DNA of 64,000 bases from Heterotrichella gracilis (GCA_032358255.1 JAULBX010009547.1:1-64000), one strand, 5' to 3'. Shown: positions 1 to 11,782, counted from the stretch's first letter. The notes: generated by a model from the sequence alone, not told the origin. Translations and numbers: made by a program.

Positions 1-147
1 ACCCCGCCCGCATCGCCCCCCCCCCCCCTGTCCCCCCCCCCCACACCCATTACCCACCCACCCCCACCACCCCCCCGTCATCTGCAGCGGCCCCGCCTGG
101 CGCTCCGCCCCCCCCTTGCACGCCTCCAGCTGCGAGCGCCTGCCTAC

Positions 148-3100
148 CTCCACTGCCCGGTAGTGGTGGATGGTGTCTGCCAACTGGCGGCACCCCGCGC
201 GCTCCTCGTCCTTGCGGCTCTGGACCACGCCTAGGGCATTGCCGATGTACGCCTCCAGGCCCTGCATCACCTGGGGAAGCGGGGGGGAAAAGCCTTAGGT
301 TAGGGTTTGCGCTGCTGGGCTAAAGGATAGGGCATTGTCAATGTAGGACTCCAGGCCCTGCATCACCTGGAGGAATGAGGACTACCCTAGTTTAGGGTCT
401 CGGGCAAGCGTTAAGGCCCTAGGGATTGCGCATAGGGCTCTCTTCGCACCAGAGTCGATACCCTATCCCAGTGTGCATGCAACACCGGCACAGTTGGAAA
501 ACCCTGGGGTAGGGTTTTGCATATGTGCATGCTCCAACCTGCATTCCCCCCCTTCCCCAGCCTCACCTCGTGTCCCATCTGGAAAAAGTGCAGGTGGGCA
601 TCCACTACCCTCCCTAGGGCGAACACATGGTGCAGGCCTAGCGCCCAAACCCTACTAGGTGCCTCACCTCGTGCCCCCTCTGGAAGAATCGCAGGTGCGC
701 ATCCACCCCGCTCACCATGGCCTCAAGGAACTCGTAGCGCTTGCGCAGCTCAATCTGCAAGGTGGGGAAGCGGGAAGGTGAGGAGGGGAGGGGAGGGAAC
801 CAGCGTGGCGCCAAGTGGCAGCTGCTTGCTCGGCACCCCCCGCTGTCTACCCTAGACCACCTCCACATGACCTCGTTACACCTCCGCCTGTTGGGCATAT
901 TTTTCATGCAGATGGTATAAAAACTACCAGGACTTGACTGCTTGAGCGCACGCGCAAGGCTGACAGCATCGCCGGAATGCATGTAACTAAATGCCACACA
1001 CCCCCCACACACCCACCCACCTGCGTGAGCTTCTGCGCGGCCTCAAACCTCGCCTCCTCCGCTGCCTGCTGCGCCTGCGCCACCTCCCCTTGTAGCCGCG
1101 CGGGGTCGTCCTGGCGGGGGAGCAACTTGCCATACACGCTCAGGTTGCTGCGGGGATGGTTGTGGGGGTGTTGAGGATGTGTTTGTGAGTGCAGGGCGGC
1201 GGCGGTGGCAGTGGTGAGTGTGAGGAGCTGGTTGTTGTGAATGTGATGGAGAGCGGCTTGTCATGCAGAGGACAGGCTGCTCTTTTACATGTGTGCGAGT
1301 GCTTGAGAGGCGCGGCGCCTCATTTGATGGCCCGCTCCGCTTGTCCATCTTGTGCCTCAGATGCATGACACCCTCATGCAGGGTTTCGTTGCTCTTTCCT
1401 TTGTGCTTGGACCACGCCGTCCCATGCGCATGAAACCCCAACCAAGGGCTTTGCTCCCCTTACCTGTGCCCCAGGTGCTTGAGCCGCGCCGCCTGGTATG
1501 CCGTGTTGCGCTTGTCCATCGTGCACCTCATATGCATGAAACCCTAATCGCGGCATTTATTGCTCCTCCCCAAGTGCGTGAAACCCTAACCAAGGGTTTT
1601 CACGCCCCTTACCTGTGCCCCAGGTGCTTGAGCCGCGCCGCCTCATATGCCGCGTTTCGCTTGTCCATCTTGCGCCGCTCCTCCCCCGCCTCATTCAGCA
1701 GCCCGCCCCACTGGGACTGCAGCCGCTCGCACAGGATCAGCTCAACCTGCGTGGATGAGGAGGGGGGGCAATACTTGGCTTGCATGCGGTGCAACGTGCA
1801 TTCGGACATGCAAACCCTAGACCCTCAACCCTGCAGAACCTTGAGGGCAAAAATGATCAACAGGTAATTTGAAACAGTGCTAGGATGGAACTGCTTGGGA
1901 CAGCTTAGCAGAGTCACTGGGTGGCGTGCATTAGTGTACCTAAACCCTTTCCAAGGGTTTTGGCCCGTACCTGCATGCGCAGCAGGTCGTAGAAGGATGA
2001 CAGCTCCCGGAAGGTGGACACAAAGCGAGAGGCCACGGGGCCACCTGGGGATAGGGAGGTGGGCGCGATGAACATCGGTAGTACCATATGGCATTCTGGA
2101 GAGTCTTTCTCTACCAGATGCAGCTTGGCAGCAAATGGCGTGGCCATTTTGGGTGTCTAATTGAGCACTTTGGTGGGTTTGGTGTCTGGTGTCCATGAGA
2201 AATATGGTTATAATCTCAAGAGATGGGTTGTGAATGCTGTGCGTAAGGGATGCTAGTGCGTGAGAGATGGGCGCCGTGTGTTGGCCCACAATGTTGCTCA
2301 GTACCTATCGCCGCTGACTCCTCCAGCGGCCCTGCGCAGAAGCCCTGCAGGGTGTCTGCAAAGGCCGTGGTTGCGTCCGCCATCTGCTGTATGGCCTCGC
2401 TGTACTTGCGCGAGCCCTTCACCAGGCTGGCGCACTTGTCTTTCAGGGGGCCCAGGCTCCCATCCAGCTCCGCAACCTATAGGAGCGTTGTACAAGGTAG
2501 GGGTGAAATAAACCCTATAGGAGTGTTTTGTGAAAGGTAGGGGTGAGCAGGGTTTGTGGTTTGGAGTGAGTTACACCGTTCGTTCCAGTGGCGCAGAGTG
2601 GTGCTGCGTGGGGCCAGTGTACCATGTGGTGTGGTGGTTGACTGAGGACTGCAGCGTGTTTGGTTTTAAACCCATCTCTTTTGCAACATATTTTGGTGGG
2701 TTATGTGGGGGTAGATAACAGCAGTCTGTAGCAGCACCAGCACCAAGGTCAGAAATGGACAGAGGCATGCATTTTACTTTCCCACCCACAAACAAGTTGG
2801 ATGGGTGTGTTTGTGCCGGTGGGCGTGTGGTTGTGCATGTGCACGGTGGTAGTCTGTTTGCCTACGTGACAGTACAGGGCCAGGAAACAGAGCAGCCTTG
2901 GGAGTGTATGGTGCACACAGGTGGGTACACCACCAAATGGCGCCAAATCCGGGGGAAGCACAGATGCAAGATGTGGGCTGCAGTAACACGATCGTGCTGT
3001 TGTTCTACCTCCGCATAAATAAATCAATTTCTTAATAACGGTGTTAACGCGGGTGGCACACAACCGGGGCCAACAACGTGCATGCATATATATGCGCGAG

Positions 3101-3198
3101 CTTTCCACATAGCTGCTGCTTAGCGCTTGACTGTTCATCGGTGTACGTACCTTGTGCCGAAACATTGGGCTGTCTTCGACACTATCAAATATCGCCAT
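148..3198 (-). CDS. BAR-domain ArfGAP, ACAP/AGD type (partial, N-terminal half)
   Basis: Exons, in order of translation: 3151-3198, 2305-2476, 1971-2044, 1613-1746, 1021-1147, 668-754, 148-270. All join in phase to 255 codons, and the gene continues past the left edge. The start ATG is at 3198 and gives MAIFDSVEDSPMFRHK, close to the conserved opening of plant AGD proteins. Further family motifs follow: KGSRKYSEAIQQMADA, SRFVSTFRELSSFYDLL, ERRKMDKRNAAYEAARL, KRYEFLEAMVSGVDAHLRFF. Together these form the helical BAR domain that senses curved membrane. In this family PH, ArfGAP zinc-finger and ankyrin domains follow, which would lie off the window; that part is inference. The known role is GTP hydrolysis on Arf at endosome/TGN membranes. 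Introns are C-rich and carry exon echoes. The 1-147 stretch is C-rich intron after a GTAGGC donor, although the frame also stays open through it. Divergent from the TLK gene. Confidence 0.8.
329..372. repeat. Echo of an ArfGAP exon acceptor edge
   Basis: This intronic stretch repeats 237-278, the acceptor side of exon 148-270. It has the same order of words (GGCATTG...ATGTA...CTCCAGGCCCTGCATCACCTGG) with only a few changes. A TTAGGGTTTG telomere-like patch lies between the two copies. Confidence 0.8.
561..612. repeat. Echo of an ArfGAP exon donor edge
   Basis: Degenerate copy of 664-715, the 3' end of exon 668-754 with its splice donor. Both copies read CCTCACCTCGTG, then a CTGGAA...GCAGGTG.GCATCCAC block. 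The copy lies in the downstream intron and has an AACCCTACTAGG-type patch beside it. Confidence 0.75.
1305..1531. repeat. Two echoes of an ArfGAP exon donor edge
   Basis: The donor edge of exon 1613-1746 (TTACCTGTGCCCCAGGTGCTTGAGCC on the + strand) is repeated almost exactly at 1459-1525. It appears again in more decayed form at 1305-1352. Short AAACCCTAACCAAGGG-like patches separate the copies. Confidence 0.8.
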
Positions 3199-4201
3199 TT
3201 TCGATTGCATCCTGCTTGCTTCACTATGACCCACCCCACCCCAAGCGTTCGGCTTCTCAACAAGCTCCCAGACTGTCAATCGGACTGGAACGGAGGCCCT
3301 AACAGGGCTGGCACAAAGTCTGCGAGCAACTACAGCGCTGAGGGTTGTTGAATAAACTTCTCAGACCAAACAGGGAGTGGAAACAACGCGAGTAGGTGGG
3401 CTCTGGGTATTGGGTTTGGGTACCCACGGCCCTGGCGATTGGCCTGTCTTGCCCCCGGTCAAGCCGGATACATGAGGAACATACTGTCTTGAACAGTGGC
3501 ATGCAAGAGCAACGAAAGCACGGACAATGCGTGGCGCGCTCACTCCGAGGTTGCTTTTCTGTGGCGCTGACGACCTGTTCGCGCAAGTAAAACAGTTGCC
3601 CAGGAGTCCCGGGCCGTGACGCATGCATGTCGCATACACCCCCGGGATGGACATCAGGACAGCATTGAAATATGCGAAAAAAGGGGGACAGTGACAGATG
3701 TGCCCCCAGAACCGTGGTTTCACCCCTCTTGTACTTGAAAATCCTATCGTATTCGCTTGTAACGATACCGGGCCCAACACAAACCTTCAATCCTTGCTCT
3801 GTTATGTCAACGTGCGAGATTTACCGCTTCCTTCTAGTCGTTTTGCTGGGCATCTTTTGAACTCCCACTCTGTTGCTCGCTCATGCACTTTTGGTACAGG
3901 ACCCCACACCTGCAGTTCAGATCCCCCAGCTCTCAGAAGTGCTGAAAGTTTGCAAGGCCCCACACGCTGCATCTTTGTGAAAGCTGCCTGCAGTTTAGAT
4001 TCCGACTGTGGTCCATTTCAAACCGTACTGCCGTATTTGAAATGTGTTATACACCTGCTACCCTTTGCAAGTAGACACTTTCCTTCTTTACGCAGCCAAG
4101 CAGCCTCGTCAGTGCTGTATTTTCCTTCGTATCCCATCCTATTTCCACAGCGCGCGTGATGCAAACCGCCCACCACGCCGCGTGACCCAGCTCACCTCGC
4201 C
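3199..4201. other. Divergent intergenic region, ArfGAP / TLK
   Basis: This is about 1 kb between two start codons facing away from each other, so it should hold both promoters. I see no convincing TATA box, tRNA or ORF with codon-like character. Confidence 0.5.
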
Positions 4202-7200
4202 ATGGCGTCGTGCTTTCAAACAGCGGAGGCTATGGGCTGCTACCCAGACCCCAACGCAGGCCTCAGTTCCTCAGCCCTGGAGTTCGCAAACGAGGACAGG
4301 CTCCGGTTGCTTGAACGGCGGCTCACTGGTGGAGGCGGCACCCTCCTGCAAGCATTGCCACTCCACATGCCCACGCCATCCCCCCTCATGGACCAGAACA
4401 CCAACTCCTCCATCATCGAAAACAGCGTCAGCCGGTCCTCAGAAGTCACCTCCCCAGGCGTAACAAACCTTACCGGGGACGATGTCAGCCGGGACCAGTT
4501 CGGGGTGGTGGCCCATTTGGAAAACAACCCCCGCAAACGGGCACATGGCAGGCTCCCTCTGGAGGAGCTCAAACCAGGCACAGCCAACGGCAGGACCAAA
4601 AAGAGGCAGAGCTTATCAGCCTCCCCTTCAGCGCAAATCATAGGAGGCTTCTCGGGGACTTCCCCGCTGCCAGAGGGCAGGGAGGTGCAGGGGCCACGCA
4701 AGGGCGGTGGCAACAAAACCCCCCAGTCTGTCAAGTTCATGCAGCGCAACACCATCAACCAGTACTTCCCCAAGATGGGACGGGGCGGTGGCCAGCCCAT
4801 CAGCTGGGCTTCGGTTGGTACCCAGACCGAAGGTGGCGATGCGGAGCAGCAGCAGCTTGCGTTTCTGGAGGTGGAGGTGGCCGAGCTGAGGTAACCCCCT
4901 TGACATGCATCAATATGGCATGTGACCTAGCGCCTAACTGCACTGAACTGGCCACTGCCCATTGAAGCATTGAAAAACCAGGAGTCTAAAGGAAATGCAT
5001 CACTCTGTCACGCCTCCTGCTCTACCAAAGCTCCAGGAGCAGATGGCGACAGCCGAGCAGTCTGCCCATTCAAACATTGAACCCTGACCCTAAACCCTAC
5101 CCACCGCCACAGGCAGAGCAAGCAGCAGCTCCAGGAGCAGCTGGCAGCAACCGAGCAGTCTACCCATTTCAAACTTGAACTCTAAACCCTAAACCTAAAC
5201 CCTAAACCCTAAACCCACCGCCACAGGCAGAGCAAGCAGCAGCTTGTGGAGCAGCTGGCAGCAGCCCAGCAGTCTGCCACCTGCGCCAGCGCCGCAGTGT
5301 CCCGCCTTGAGTCGGAGGCTGCATCAGCCAGGGAGGCAGCGGCTGGCAAGGAGACAGCGGTGTGCAGCGCACTCACAACCGTGCTCAGGTGCGCATGTCC
5401 ACAAACCCTAAACCCTAAGGCTCAAGCCCAAACCCTAAAGGAGAAAGCGGTGTGCAGCGCCCTCACAACCCGTTCGCAAGTATGGAGTCCCCTTGCTTAC
5501 TGTGTGGGAAGCACTAGGCATCAACCTTTCTGCGCAACACTTGCAAGGTATCAGTTCTCACTAATAGAACAAGAGCTGCCCAGGGACCGAAAACTGCTCC
5601 TTCCAGGATTTGCCCTATAAATGTTTTTGCAAACCTCGCAGCTTTTCATCATTATTTGCTCATTCTGGTGCAGGTCTGGAGCTGCAGCTGAGCGTCAGAA
5701 CTGCGCCATGCGGCTCCAGCAGGCGGGCATTCGGCTGGGCACGCTGGCGGTGCAGGTGAGGGGGGCGGCATGTGAAAAATGCGTAAGATTCTTACTTTGA
5801 AATGCCAAGAAAATATGAGTAAGATTTCTTCACTGTTTCAAAGAAAAAAGAAGAAATCAGGCAGGCCTCGTGAAATTGGTTGTCCTTTTGGGGGCCTGCC
5901 AGCAATAGGTGCAAGCCCTGCCAGCATGTGCATATCCAAACGAGAAAGTGCATGTGTGCCTGCAGCCACTCCGAGGCTGGCTCTTTCCCACTCTGCCCCT
6001 TGCTCAACCAACGCACTCATACTTAGATGAAAAGCTATTCATTTATTCTTTGTTTATTTATTCGTGTATCTACATATATATTTATTTGTGCCTGCAGCGT
6101 GCGGGTGCGCTGGGTGTGCAGGAGGTGTGGGAGGATGGGCAGGCGTTCCACGACCTGAATGCAAGGGGGGCGGCGCTCCAGGAGAGGAAGGAGGCAATAG
6201 AGGCGGCAAGGAAGGTGGGGAATAAGAAAAGAATGCACACTTTGGACACGGCTGATTGTGTATTACATTATGTTACATGCATTCCCGCCAAGAAGCAAGG
6301 TCAGCTTGTAATGTGGGCCTCACATACCCCATACCCTACTCCCGACACCATAAACCCTACCCACATCAAGCCCGCATTCTGCACCCCACACAGTGAATGG
6401 TGCAATGGAATACCCACCATTCAATGGGAGTAAAAAGCAAATTAGAAACAGTATGTCCTCTTGATTCAGGTCCTGCGGCGCAAGCTGCCCCCCCCTGGCC
6501 ACCCGCTATCGCAGCCCCCTTCCGCCAGTGGCGGCGATGCGGGGCGAGGCGGCGCAGCATCCACCTCGCCCTCTGGCCACGACTACATCACACAGGATGA
6601 GTTTGTGGCACGGGATGAGATGTTCAAGGTGGGGACTGGGGGGGAGAGGGGAGGTATTTAATTAATTATTTATTTTTTATATGTTAATTTTTAAAGATAA
6701 ACGGGATGAGTTCGTGGCACGGGACGAGATGTTCAAGGTGTGGAGAGGGAGGGTGGGTGGGCGGGGGGGGCAAGCGCGCATGGGAGTGGAATGGTGGTGG
6801 TTAGAGATGTACACGCCTGTCCTTAAAGATGCACTTTGAGGAATTTACGTAGAGGGCAGTGGTCTCACAGGGCAGTCATTGGCATTTTCCACAAGTTGCA
6901 CCGTGAAACCCTAAACCCTGCCCCCCTCGCATAGGTCCGCCTGGCTGCCCTTAAGCGTGATGAGGAGCTGGTGAGCAGGGAGCGGGAGCGGCTGGAGGCA
7001 GACAAGGGGCAGCACATAAAGTGAGTGGAAGGGGATGGGAAGGGTGATGAACCCTAAACCTTCAACCCTAACAGTTCCTGTAGGGAGGGAGGGAGCGGTT
7101 GGAGGCTGACAAGGGGCAGCACATGAAGTGAGTGGAATGGGGAGGGATAGGGTAAACGGGGAGGGAGAGGGTAAAGAACCCTAACCAAAATTATAGTGCT

Positions 7201-9863
7201 GCGGTAACGTGCGTAAAACCCTAAACCATTGACCTTAACACTTCCAGCAGGAAGGGAGGGAACGGCGCATTGCTGTTCCAGACCAATGCCTACCTGTCTC
7301 CTTATCCCCAACCCCTGTCCCAGGGAGCTGCAGCACGTCAGCGGGGAGGCCAGCTCGAATATAACTACTTTTGTACTTCACTATTTATTTTCTGTCCCCT
7401 GATCCCCACCCCTTGTCCCAGGGAGCTGAAGCGGGTGCGTGAGGAGGAGGGCAGCCGCTTCTGCCACTACCCCGTCATGCACAAGCGATTCCTGCTGCTC
7501 AACCTGCTGGGCAAGGGGGGGTTCAGCGAGGTGTTCAAGGTAGGGGGAATTTGTAGGGGCTAGGGTGCTCATGCAGGGGGGGATAGGTAAAAAGTCTGTG
7601 TAGGGTTTAGGGTGTTGAAGCGCTTCCTGCTGCTCAACCTGCTGGGCAAGGGGGGGTTCAGTGAGGTGTTCAAGGTGGGTAGGTGGTTCATGTTCAAACT
7701 CAAAACCCAGAGATAATTTGCAGGAGTCGAGGATTCCAGATAAAGAAGGGTAGGCACAGACTTGTAAACGAAAAAAACTCACCTGTTGTAGACCCGTGAG
7801 ACTGCCTTTCAAGATCACCAGCTCAACACCATGTATTAGGGTTTAGGGTTCAGGGTTCGACATGCAGAGTTTTACTAATTTACCACCATGTTGTTTTTTA
7901 CTGATTTACCCCTTTGACCCCCAGGCATTCGACCTGAAAGAAACCCGCGAGGTGGCCGTCAAGATCCACCAGCTGAACAGCACCTGGAGCGAGGCCAAGA
8001 AGCAGTCCTACGTGAAGCACGCCATCCGGGAATATCAAATCCACAAGGAGCTTGCGCATCCCCGCATTGTGACCCTCGCCGACATCTTTGAGATCGACAA
8101 CAACACCTTTGCCACGGTGCTGGAGCTGTGCAGGGGGAGCGACCTGGACTCCTACCTCAAGGAGCACCAGGTGAGGAGGGTTAGATGTAGGGTTTTAAGT
8201 CCTTTTAATGGTGAAGGTTCTTTTAAGGGGTAATGGAAACCCTAAGATTAACAACAAGCGGACATGGTCCCACGTGTGTGCATGGCGAGGGGGGAGGAGG
8301 GACCACGCAATGTTCAGCCCATCTGCCTGATATATAATACATCGTATATAAATACAAGTTATTGCACCCAATTTTCAAAAACCACAATCGTTTTCAATCC
8401 CAAAACATTTATAACCCCTCCCCTCGTCTTCCCCCAGGTCTTGCCCGAGAAGGAGGCCAAAGCCATCATCGCCCAGGTGCTCTCCGGCCTGGCCTACCTC
8501 AACAGCCCGCCCCGAAGGGTCATCCACTTTGACCTCAAGCCGGCAAACATCCTGTTTGATGAGCAAGGCGATGTGAAGATCACCGATTTCGGGCTCAGCA
8601 AGATTGTGGAGGAGGGCCAGACGCAGGGGATGGAGCTGACTTCGCAGGGCGCGGGGACCTACTGGTACCTGCCGCCAGAGTGCTTTGAGCGGGGCGCGCA
8701 CCCACCCATGATTTCCAACAAGGTATGCGCTGTGACACGTCCAACCCTAAACCCTAAACCCTAAGAGCAGCCGTGTGCGCTGCCCACACACTATTGCACA
8801 CCCCCTGCACTGCGCTGCCTTGCCCATGCCTCAAACCCCTGCTATGGCTTTGGGGACCCCTCTGTCCCCATTCGCATGCCTCTTGTGGCCGGTGTTCTCC
8901 TGTCCTTCTCTTCTTTTATAAGCGGCCTCTTCCTCTCATATCCCCGCCTGCGGGTGGTCGTTTTGTCTGCTGGAGTCATCATCTACCAGAGGATCAAACA
9001 CCCCCACCATAAGATGGGAAATTCCTGACTCCTCCACCCGTTCATCTACCAGATGATGGATCACCGCCATTAGAACATGGAAAAGACTTCTTACTCCACC
9101 ACCCATTCCTTACAGGTTGATGTTTGGTCAGTGGGTGTCATCTTCTATCAGATGCTGTTTGGGCGCAGGCCCTTTGGCGAGGGCTTCAGCCAGGAGCGCA
9201 TACTCAGGGACCAGGTCATGCTCAACGCTAAGCAGGTGAGGGGGGAAAACATAACAGAAAGGATTTAAATGGAAACACAAGGAAGGAAAATGAAAATGGG
9301 ACTTGCTGCCAGGAGCGGATCTTGAAGGACCAGGTCATGCTCACCTCTAAGTAGGTAAAGGAAATAGTACTAGTAATACATTACGTTAAAACGGGATATT
9401 GTATTGTATGAAAAATAAGGAAAATGCAAATATCTTCCCAGCCAAGCCCTCTGTCTCTCCCAAGGCCAAGGAGCTCGTCCGCCACAGGTTCTTCCCCTAG
9501 CGGGGTTCTTCCCCCCCACTCCCCCTTGCCTGCCAACCCCCCTCAACCGCCCTGCCTCTCCAGAGCAACCCTTTCTAAAGGGTTGACAGGTTATATTCTA
9601 CAGGACAAAAGGATTAGATCTACTAGATCTACAAGATTGAAAATACTTTCTCACCCACTCCCCCACCTCCTCCCTTGCAGGTCACCTTCCCCGCCAAGCC
9701 CTCTGTCTCCCCCGAGGCCAAGGAATTCATCAGCCGGTGCCTGGCATACAGTCAAGGGGAGCGATGGGACGTGCTGGCAGCGGCATCCAACCCCTACCTC
9801 AGCTTCAAGCGCAACAGCAAGGGAGGGGGGGCCAAGGCGGAGACGGTGGAGCAAAAACCCTGA
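4202..9863 (+). CDS. TLK: Tousled-like serine/threonine kinase
   Basis: Exons: 4202-4890, 5227-5388, 5674-5755, 6098-6214, 6470-6628, 6935-7020, 7422-7539, 7925-8170, 8438-8722, 9116-9235, 9681-9863. The phases agree throughout, giving 748 residues, the usual TLK length. The N-terminal 230 residues are low-complexity and basic, with a TINQYFPKM motif resembling the TLK ISDYF element. Coiled coil follows, including [13 protein letters not shown], a Tousled signature. The kinase domain has GKGGFSEV near 463, the ATP lysine in AVKIH near 484, [10 protein letters not shown] near 583 (HFD instead of HRD; TLKs typically have HYD), DFGLSK near 603 and [11 protein letters not shown]. Known TLKs act in nuclear chromatin assembly through the histone chaperone Asf1; that role is inferred here. 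Introns contain many copies of exon edges. Confidence 0.93.
5026..5170. repeat. Two echoes of TLK exon 2 acceptor edge
   Basis: The beginning of exon 2 (5227 onward: GCAGAGCAAGCAGCAGCT) with its CCGCCACAG acceptor is repeated at 5107-5170. It is repeated in shorter form at 5026-5076. Each copy is followed by ACCCTAAACCCTA-type sequence. All three keep an AG acceptor or its remnant, so the outer copies may be alternative splice acceptors. Confidence 0.85.
5181..5216. repeat. Telomere-like CCCTAAA tract
   Basis: About five imperfect CCCTAAA units sit between an exon echo and the real exon 2 of the kinase gene. This is an internal tract with coding DNA on both sides, so it is not a chromosome end. 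Confidence 0.85.
5441..5480. repeat. Echo of TLK exon 2 donor edge
   Basis: GAGAAAGCGGTGTGCAGCGC followed by CCTCACAACC repeats the end of exon 2 (5350-5388). CCCTAAACCCTAAGG lies between the two copies. Confidence 0.8.
6706..6745. repeat. Echo of TLK exon 5 donor edge with AT-rich filler
   Basis: GGGATGAGTTCGTGGCACGG...ATGTTCAAGGTG repeats 6594-6632, the end of exon 5 with its donor. The DNA between the copies (6652-6700) is strongly AT-rich, unlike the surroundings. Confidence 0.85.
7083..7140. repeat. Echo of TLK exon 6 donor edge
   Basis: This copies 6978-7030 (GAGCGGTTGGAGGCTGACAA..., then GCAGCACATGAAGTGAGTGG). It includes the GTGAGT donor and differs at only a few positions. CCCTAAACC sequence lies between the copies. 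Confidence 0.85.
7300..7345. repeat. Echo of TLK exon 7 acceptor edge
   Basis: CTTATCCCCAACCCCTGTCC + CAGGGAGCTG repeats the polypyrimidine tract and acceptor of exon 7 at 7400-7430, but the following coding sequence has drifted. Confidence 0.7.
7615..7680. repeat. Echo of TLK exon 7 donor edge (ATP-loop region)
   Basis: This is a nearly exact copy of 7485-7545. It contains the stretch coding for [16 protein letters not shown] and a working-looking GTGGGT donor. TTTAGGG sequence lies between the two copies. The copy could in principle serve as an alternative donor edge. Confidence 0.88.
9311..9495. repeat. Echoes of TLK exon 10 donor and exon 11 acceptor edges
   Basis: 9311-9358 copies the end of exon 10 (CCAGGAGCG.AT.CT.A.GGACCAGGTCATGCTCA), but its CAG codon is now TAG. 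9436-9495 copies the start of exon 11 (9685-9745: CCAAGCCCTCTGTCTC.CCCAAGGCCAAGGA). Both copies lie in the single intron between these exons, so that intron grew from both sides. Shorter resemblances to exon 10 occur at 8970-9060. Confidence 0.8.
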
Positions 9864-10239
9864 GGCGGGGGTGTGGTGAGGAGATCAAAGCCCATTCCTA
9901 GGTTCTAGGGGGCGGCACACACCCTCAAGAAGGTTTGAGTTGTGCCATCGCATACCTACCTCAGCAGGGGAGGGGTGAAGGCGGAGCGGGTGGATCCCAT
10001 GCATATGCATATGACCAACACACACTGTCACATGCCACCTGCCATCGCCCGGGAGGTAAGGGAGGGTTTTGGAGGGTTTGGCCAGTGACCTCCTTAATTC
10101 CACAAGCAGTAGCAAGGGGTGCAGGGTAACATTAGGCCGGGGGGAGTGGGAGCCGCAACCTTGAGGAGGGTTTTGGCACTGTGCTCAGTCAGTTTGGAAT
10201 CGTATTCCAGCGCAGAGATCAGGAGAGGATGGGAAACTT

Positions 10240-11650
10240 GGAAGCAGAAACCCCAAGGAGGGTTTGGTCAGTGGCCTCAGTTTCAATTGCCTGAGAACAG
10301 CAGTGGGTTGGGGATAATGCAAGAGGAGGGGACAGCCACCCTGTGCATATATGTGTGTGGGGACGCCTTTTGAAGGCACTGCGCAGAGGGGATTCAATTG
10401 CCAAGCATGAATATTACATTATCAGTCGCACCCTTGGATGCGAAGTAGCGAAGTGCAAACAAGGACTATTCTCATAATCAAGGTTTCTGGTGTATGTACG
10501 CACTCTTTGAAAAGCAAATTGACGGGTGCTTGAAGCACAATATACCAGCAGTTGTATCGTGCCCTGGTCCGAGTCAATGCCCCCCAACTCCGCCTCAGAG
10601 TCGGTGTGTTTCCTTACTTTCATACTAATTTTGATATCGGTAGTACTAGTAATATCTCTGGCAAATCATTCTCAATATGGAGCAGAAAAGACTGCCCTAC
10701 AGTCCATATTGACAGTGCCAGGCCTGTAAGTTACAGTGTCTGTTGATACAACTGAACAGCATCATTCTCCACTGGGCAGCAGCCTTAACCAGCAAAGGTC
10801 TGAGTGAGACCAGGAAGCAATTTTACTTGAATCAGATACAGGGTGGGGGATACACTGGTGATGTCATGTGGGAGTACACCGGTGATGCACGGTGCCCCTT
10901 CAATGACCCTTACAGTTGAGCAAAAGTGAACACAACGTAATAGAAACCCCAAGGGAGGGTTTGGTTAGTGCCACTGCCACGGGCCCCGCCTCAGAGGGTG
11001 TTCTGAGTCAGCAACAAGCGTCCCAGAACAGCAGCGGGTTGACTATAGTATTACAATGATACATGTCATGTAGAAGTAGGGGGACAGACACCCTGTGCAC
11101 ATGCACCATGTGACAGACTGTGAAGCCTTTGAGTGGTGCAAGTGTGCCGCAAGGCTTGGTGAACACTGCATGCGCAGAGGGTATTCAACTGCCGCACACG
11201 ATTCTGCATCAGAGACACGCAAAATGCATTTTTGCCGCGGGCCGCAGCGTGGTGCCATCTTGAAGGGGTGAATTGCCACAGAATGCAGCAGGCGCTTAGC
11301 GTACAATGCTAACGTTCCAGGCGTAACGCACCGATGCAAATTGCTGCGGTGTGCACAAATTTAGGGCGGCCCTAACTGGTGCAAAGCATTGGCCCCCCTA
11401 AATTTGTGCACACCGCCCTACTAGGTGCAATTGCTTCTTCTTTCTGTGACGGTTTGAACCGGTAATGTACTCTGAATTGTGAATTATACGTCCTGAACCC
11501 ATAGCAGTATCCCTGGAAATATTACGGCGAAATAACAAGACTGCCCTAAGCTTAGGCTAGAGTGACTCTAGGACTGTCCACAGCGGCACAGGCACTGTGA
11601 TTTACTGTCGAAACAGTTGAGCAGCAACGCTTCCCATTGGGCAAATCATG
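10240..11650. repeat. Imperfect tandem duplication of about 0.6-0.7 kb
   Basis: Unit 1 (about 10240-10800) and unit 2 (about 10940-11650) share ordered blocks. These are GAAACCCCAAGG.AGGGTTTGGT, GAACAGCAG.GGGTTG, the run GACAG.CACCCTGTGCA, GCGCAGAGGG.ATTCAA, AAGACTGCCCTA and a final CCA.TGGGCA. The units are well diverged, with indels between blocks. No ORF spans either unit, so this is an old duplication of non-coding or mobile DNA. Confidence 0.6.
11345..11416. repeat. 21-bp perfect inverted repeat (hairpin)
   Basis: GCGGTGTGCACAAATTTAGGG at 11345-11365 is the exact reverse complement of 11396-11416, with a 30-base loop. The arms end in a TTTAGGG-like motif. Next to each arm is a GCCCTA(A)CT.GGTGCAA block in direct orientation. 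The hairpin lies inside unit 2 of the surrounding duplication. Confidence 0.8.
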
Positions 11651-11782
11651 CAAAAATATTTTGCTGTACTGCAATAGGAAAGCAGATGTGTCATCTGGCT
11701 GTACTAGAACATGCTGTCAAACTAGTTGGCAGTCGTTGCTCCCGCTTGCAGACAGTGCACCATACTATGCCTTACCAAGTGG

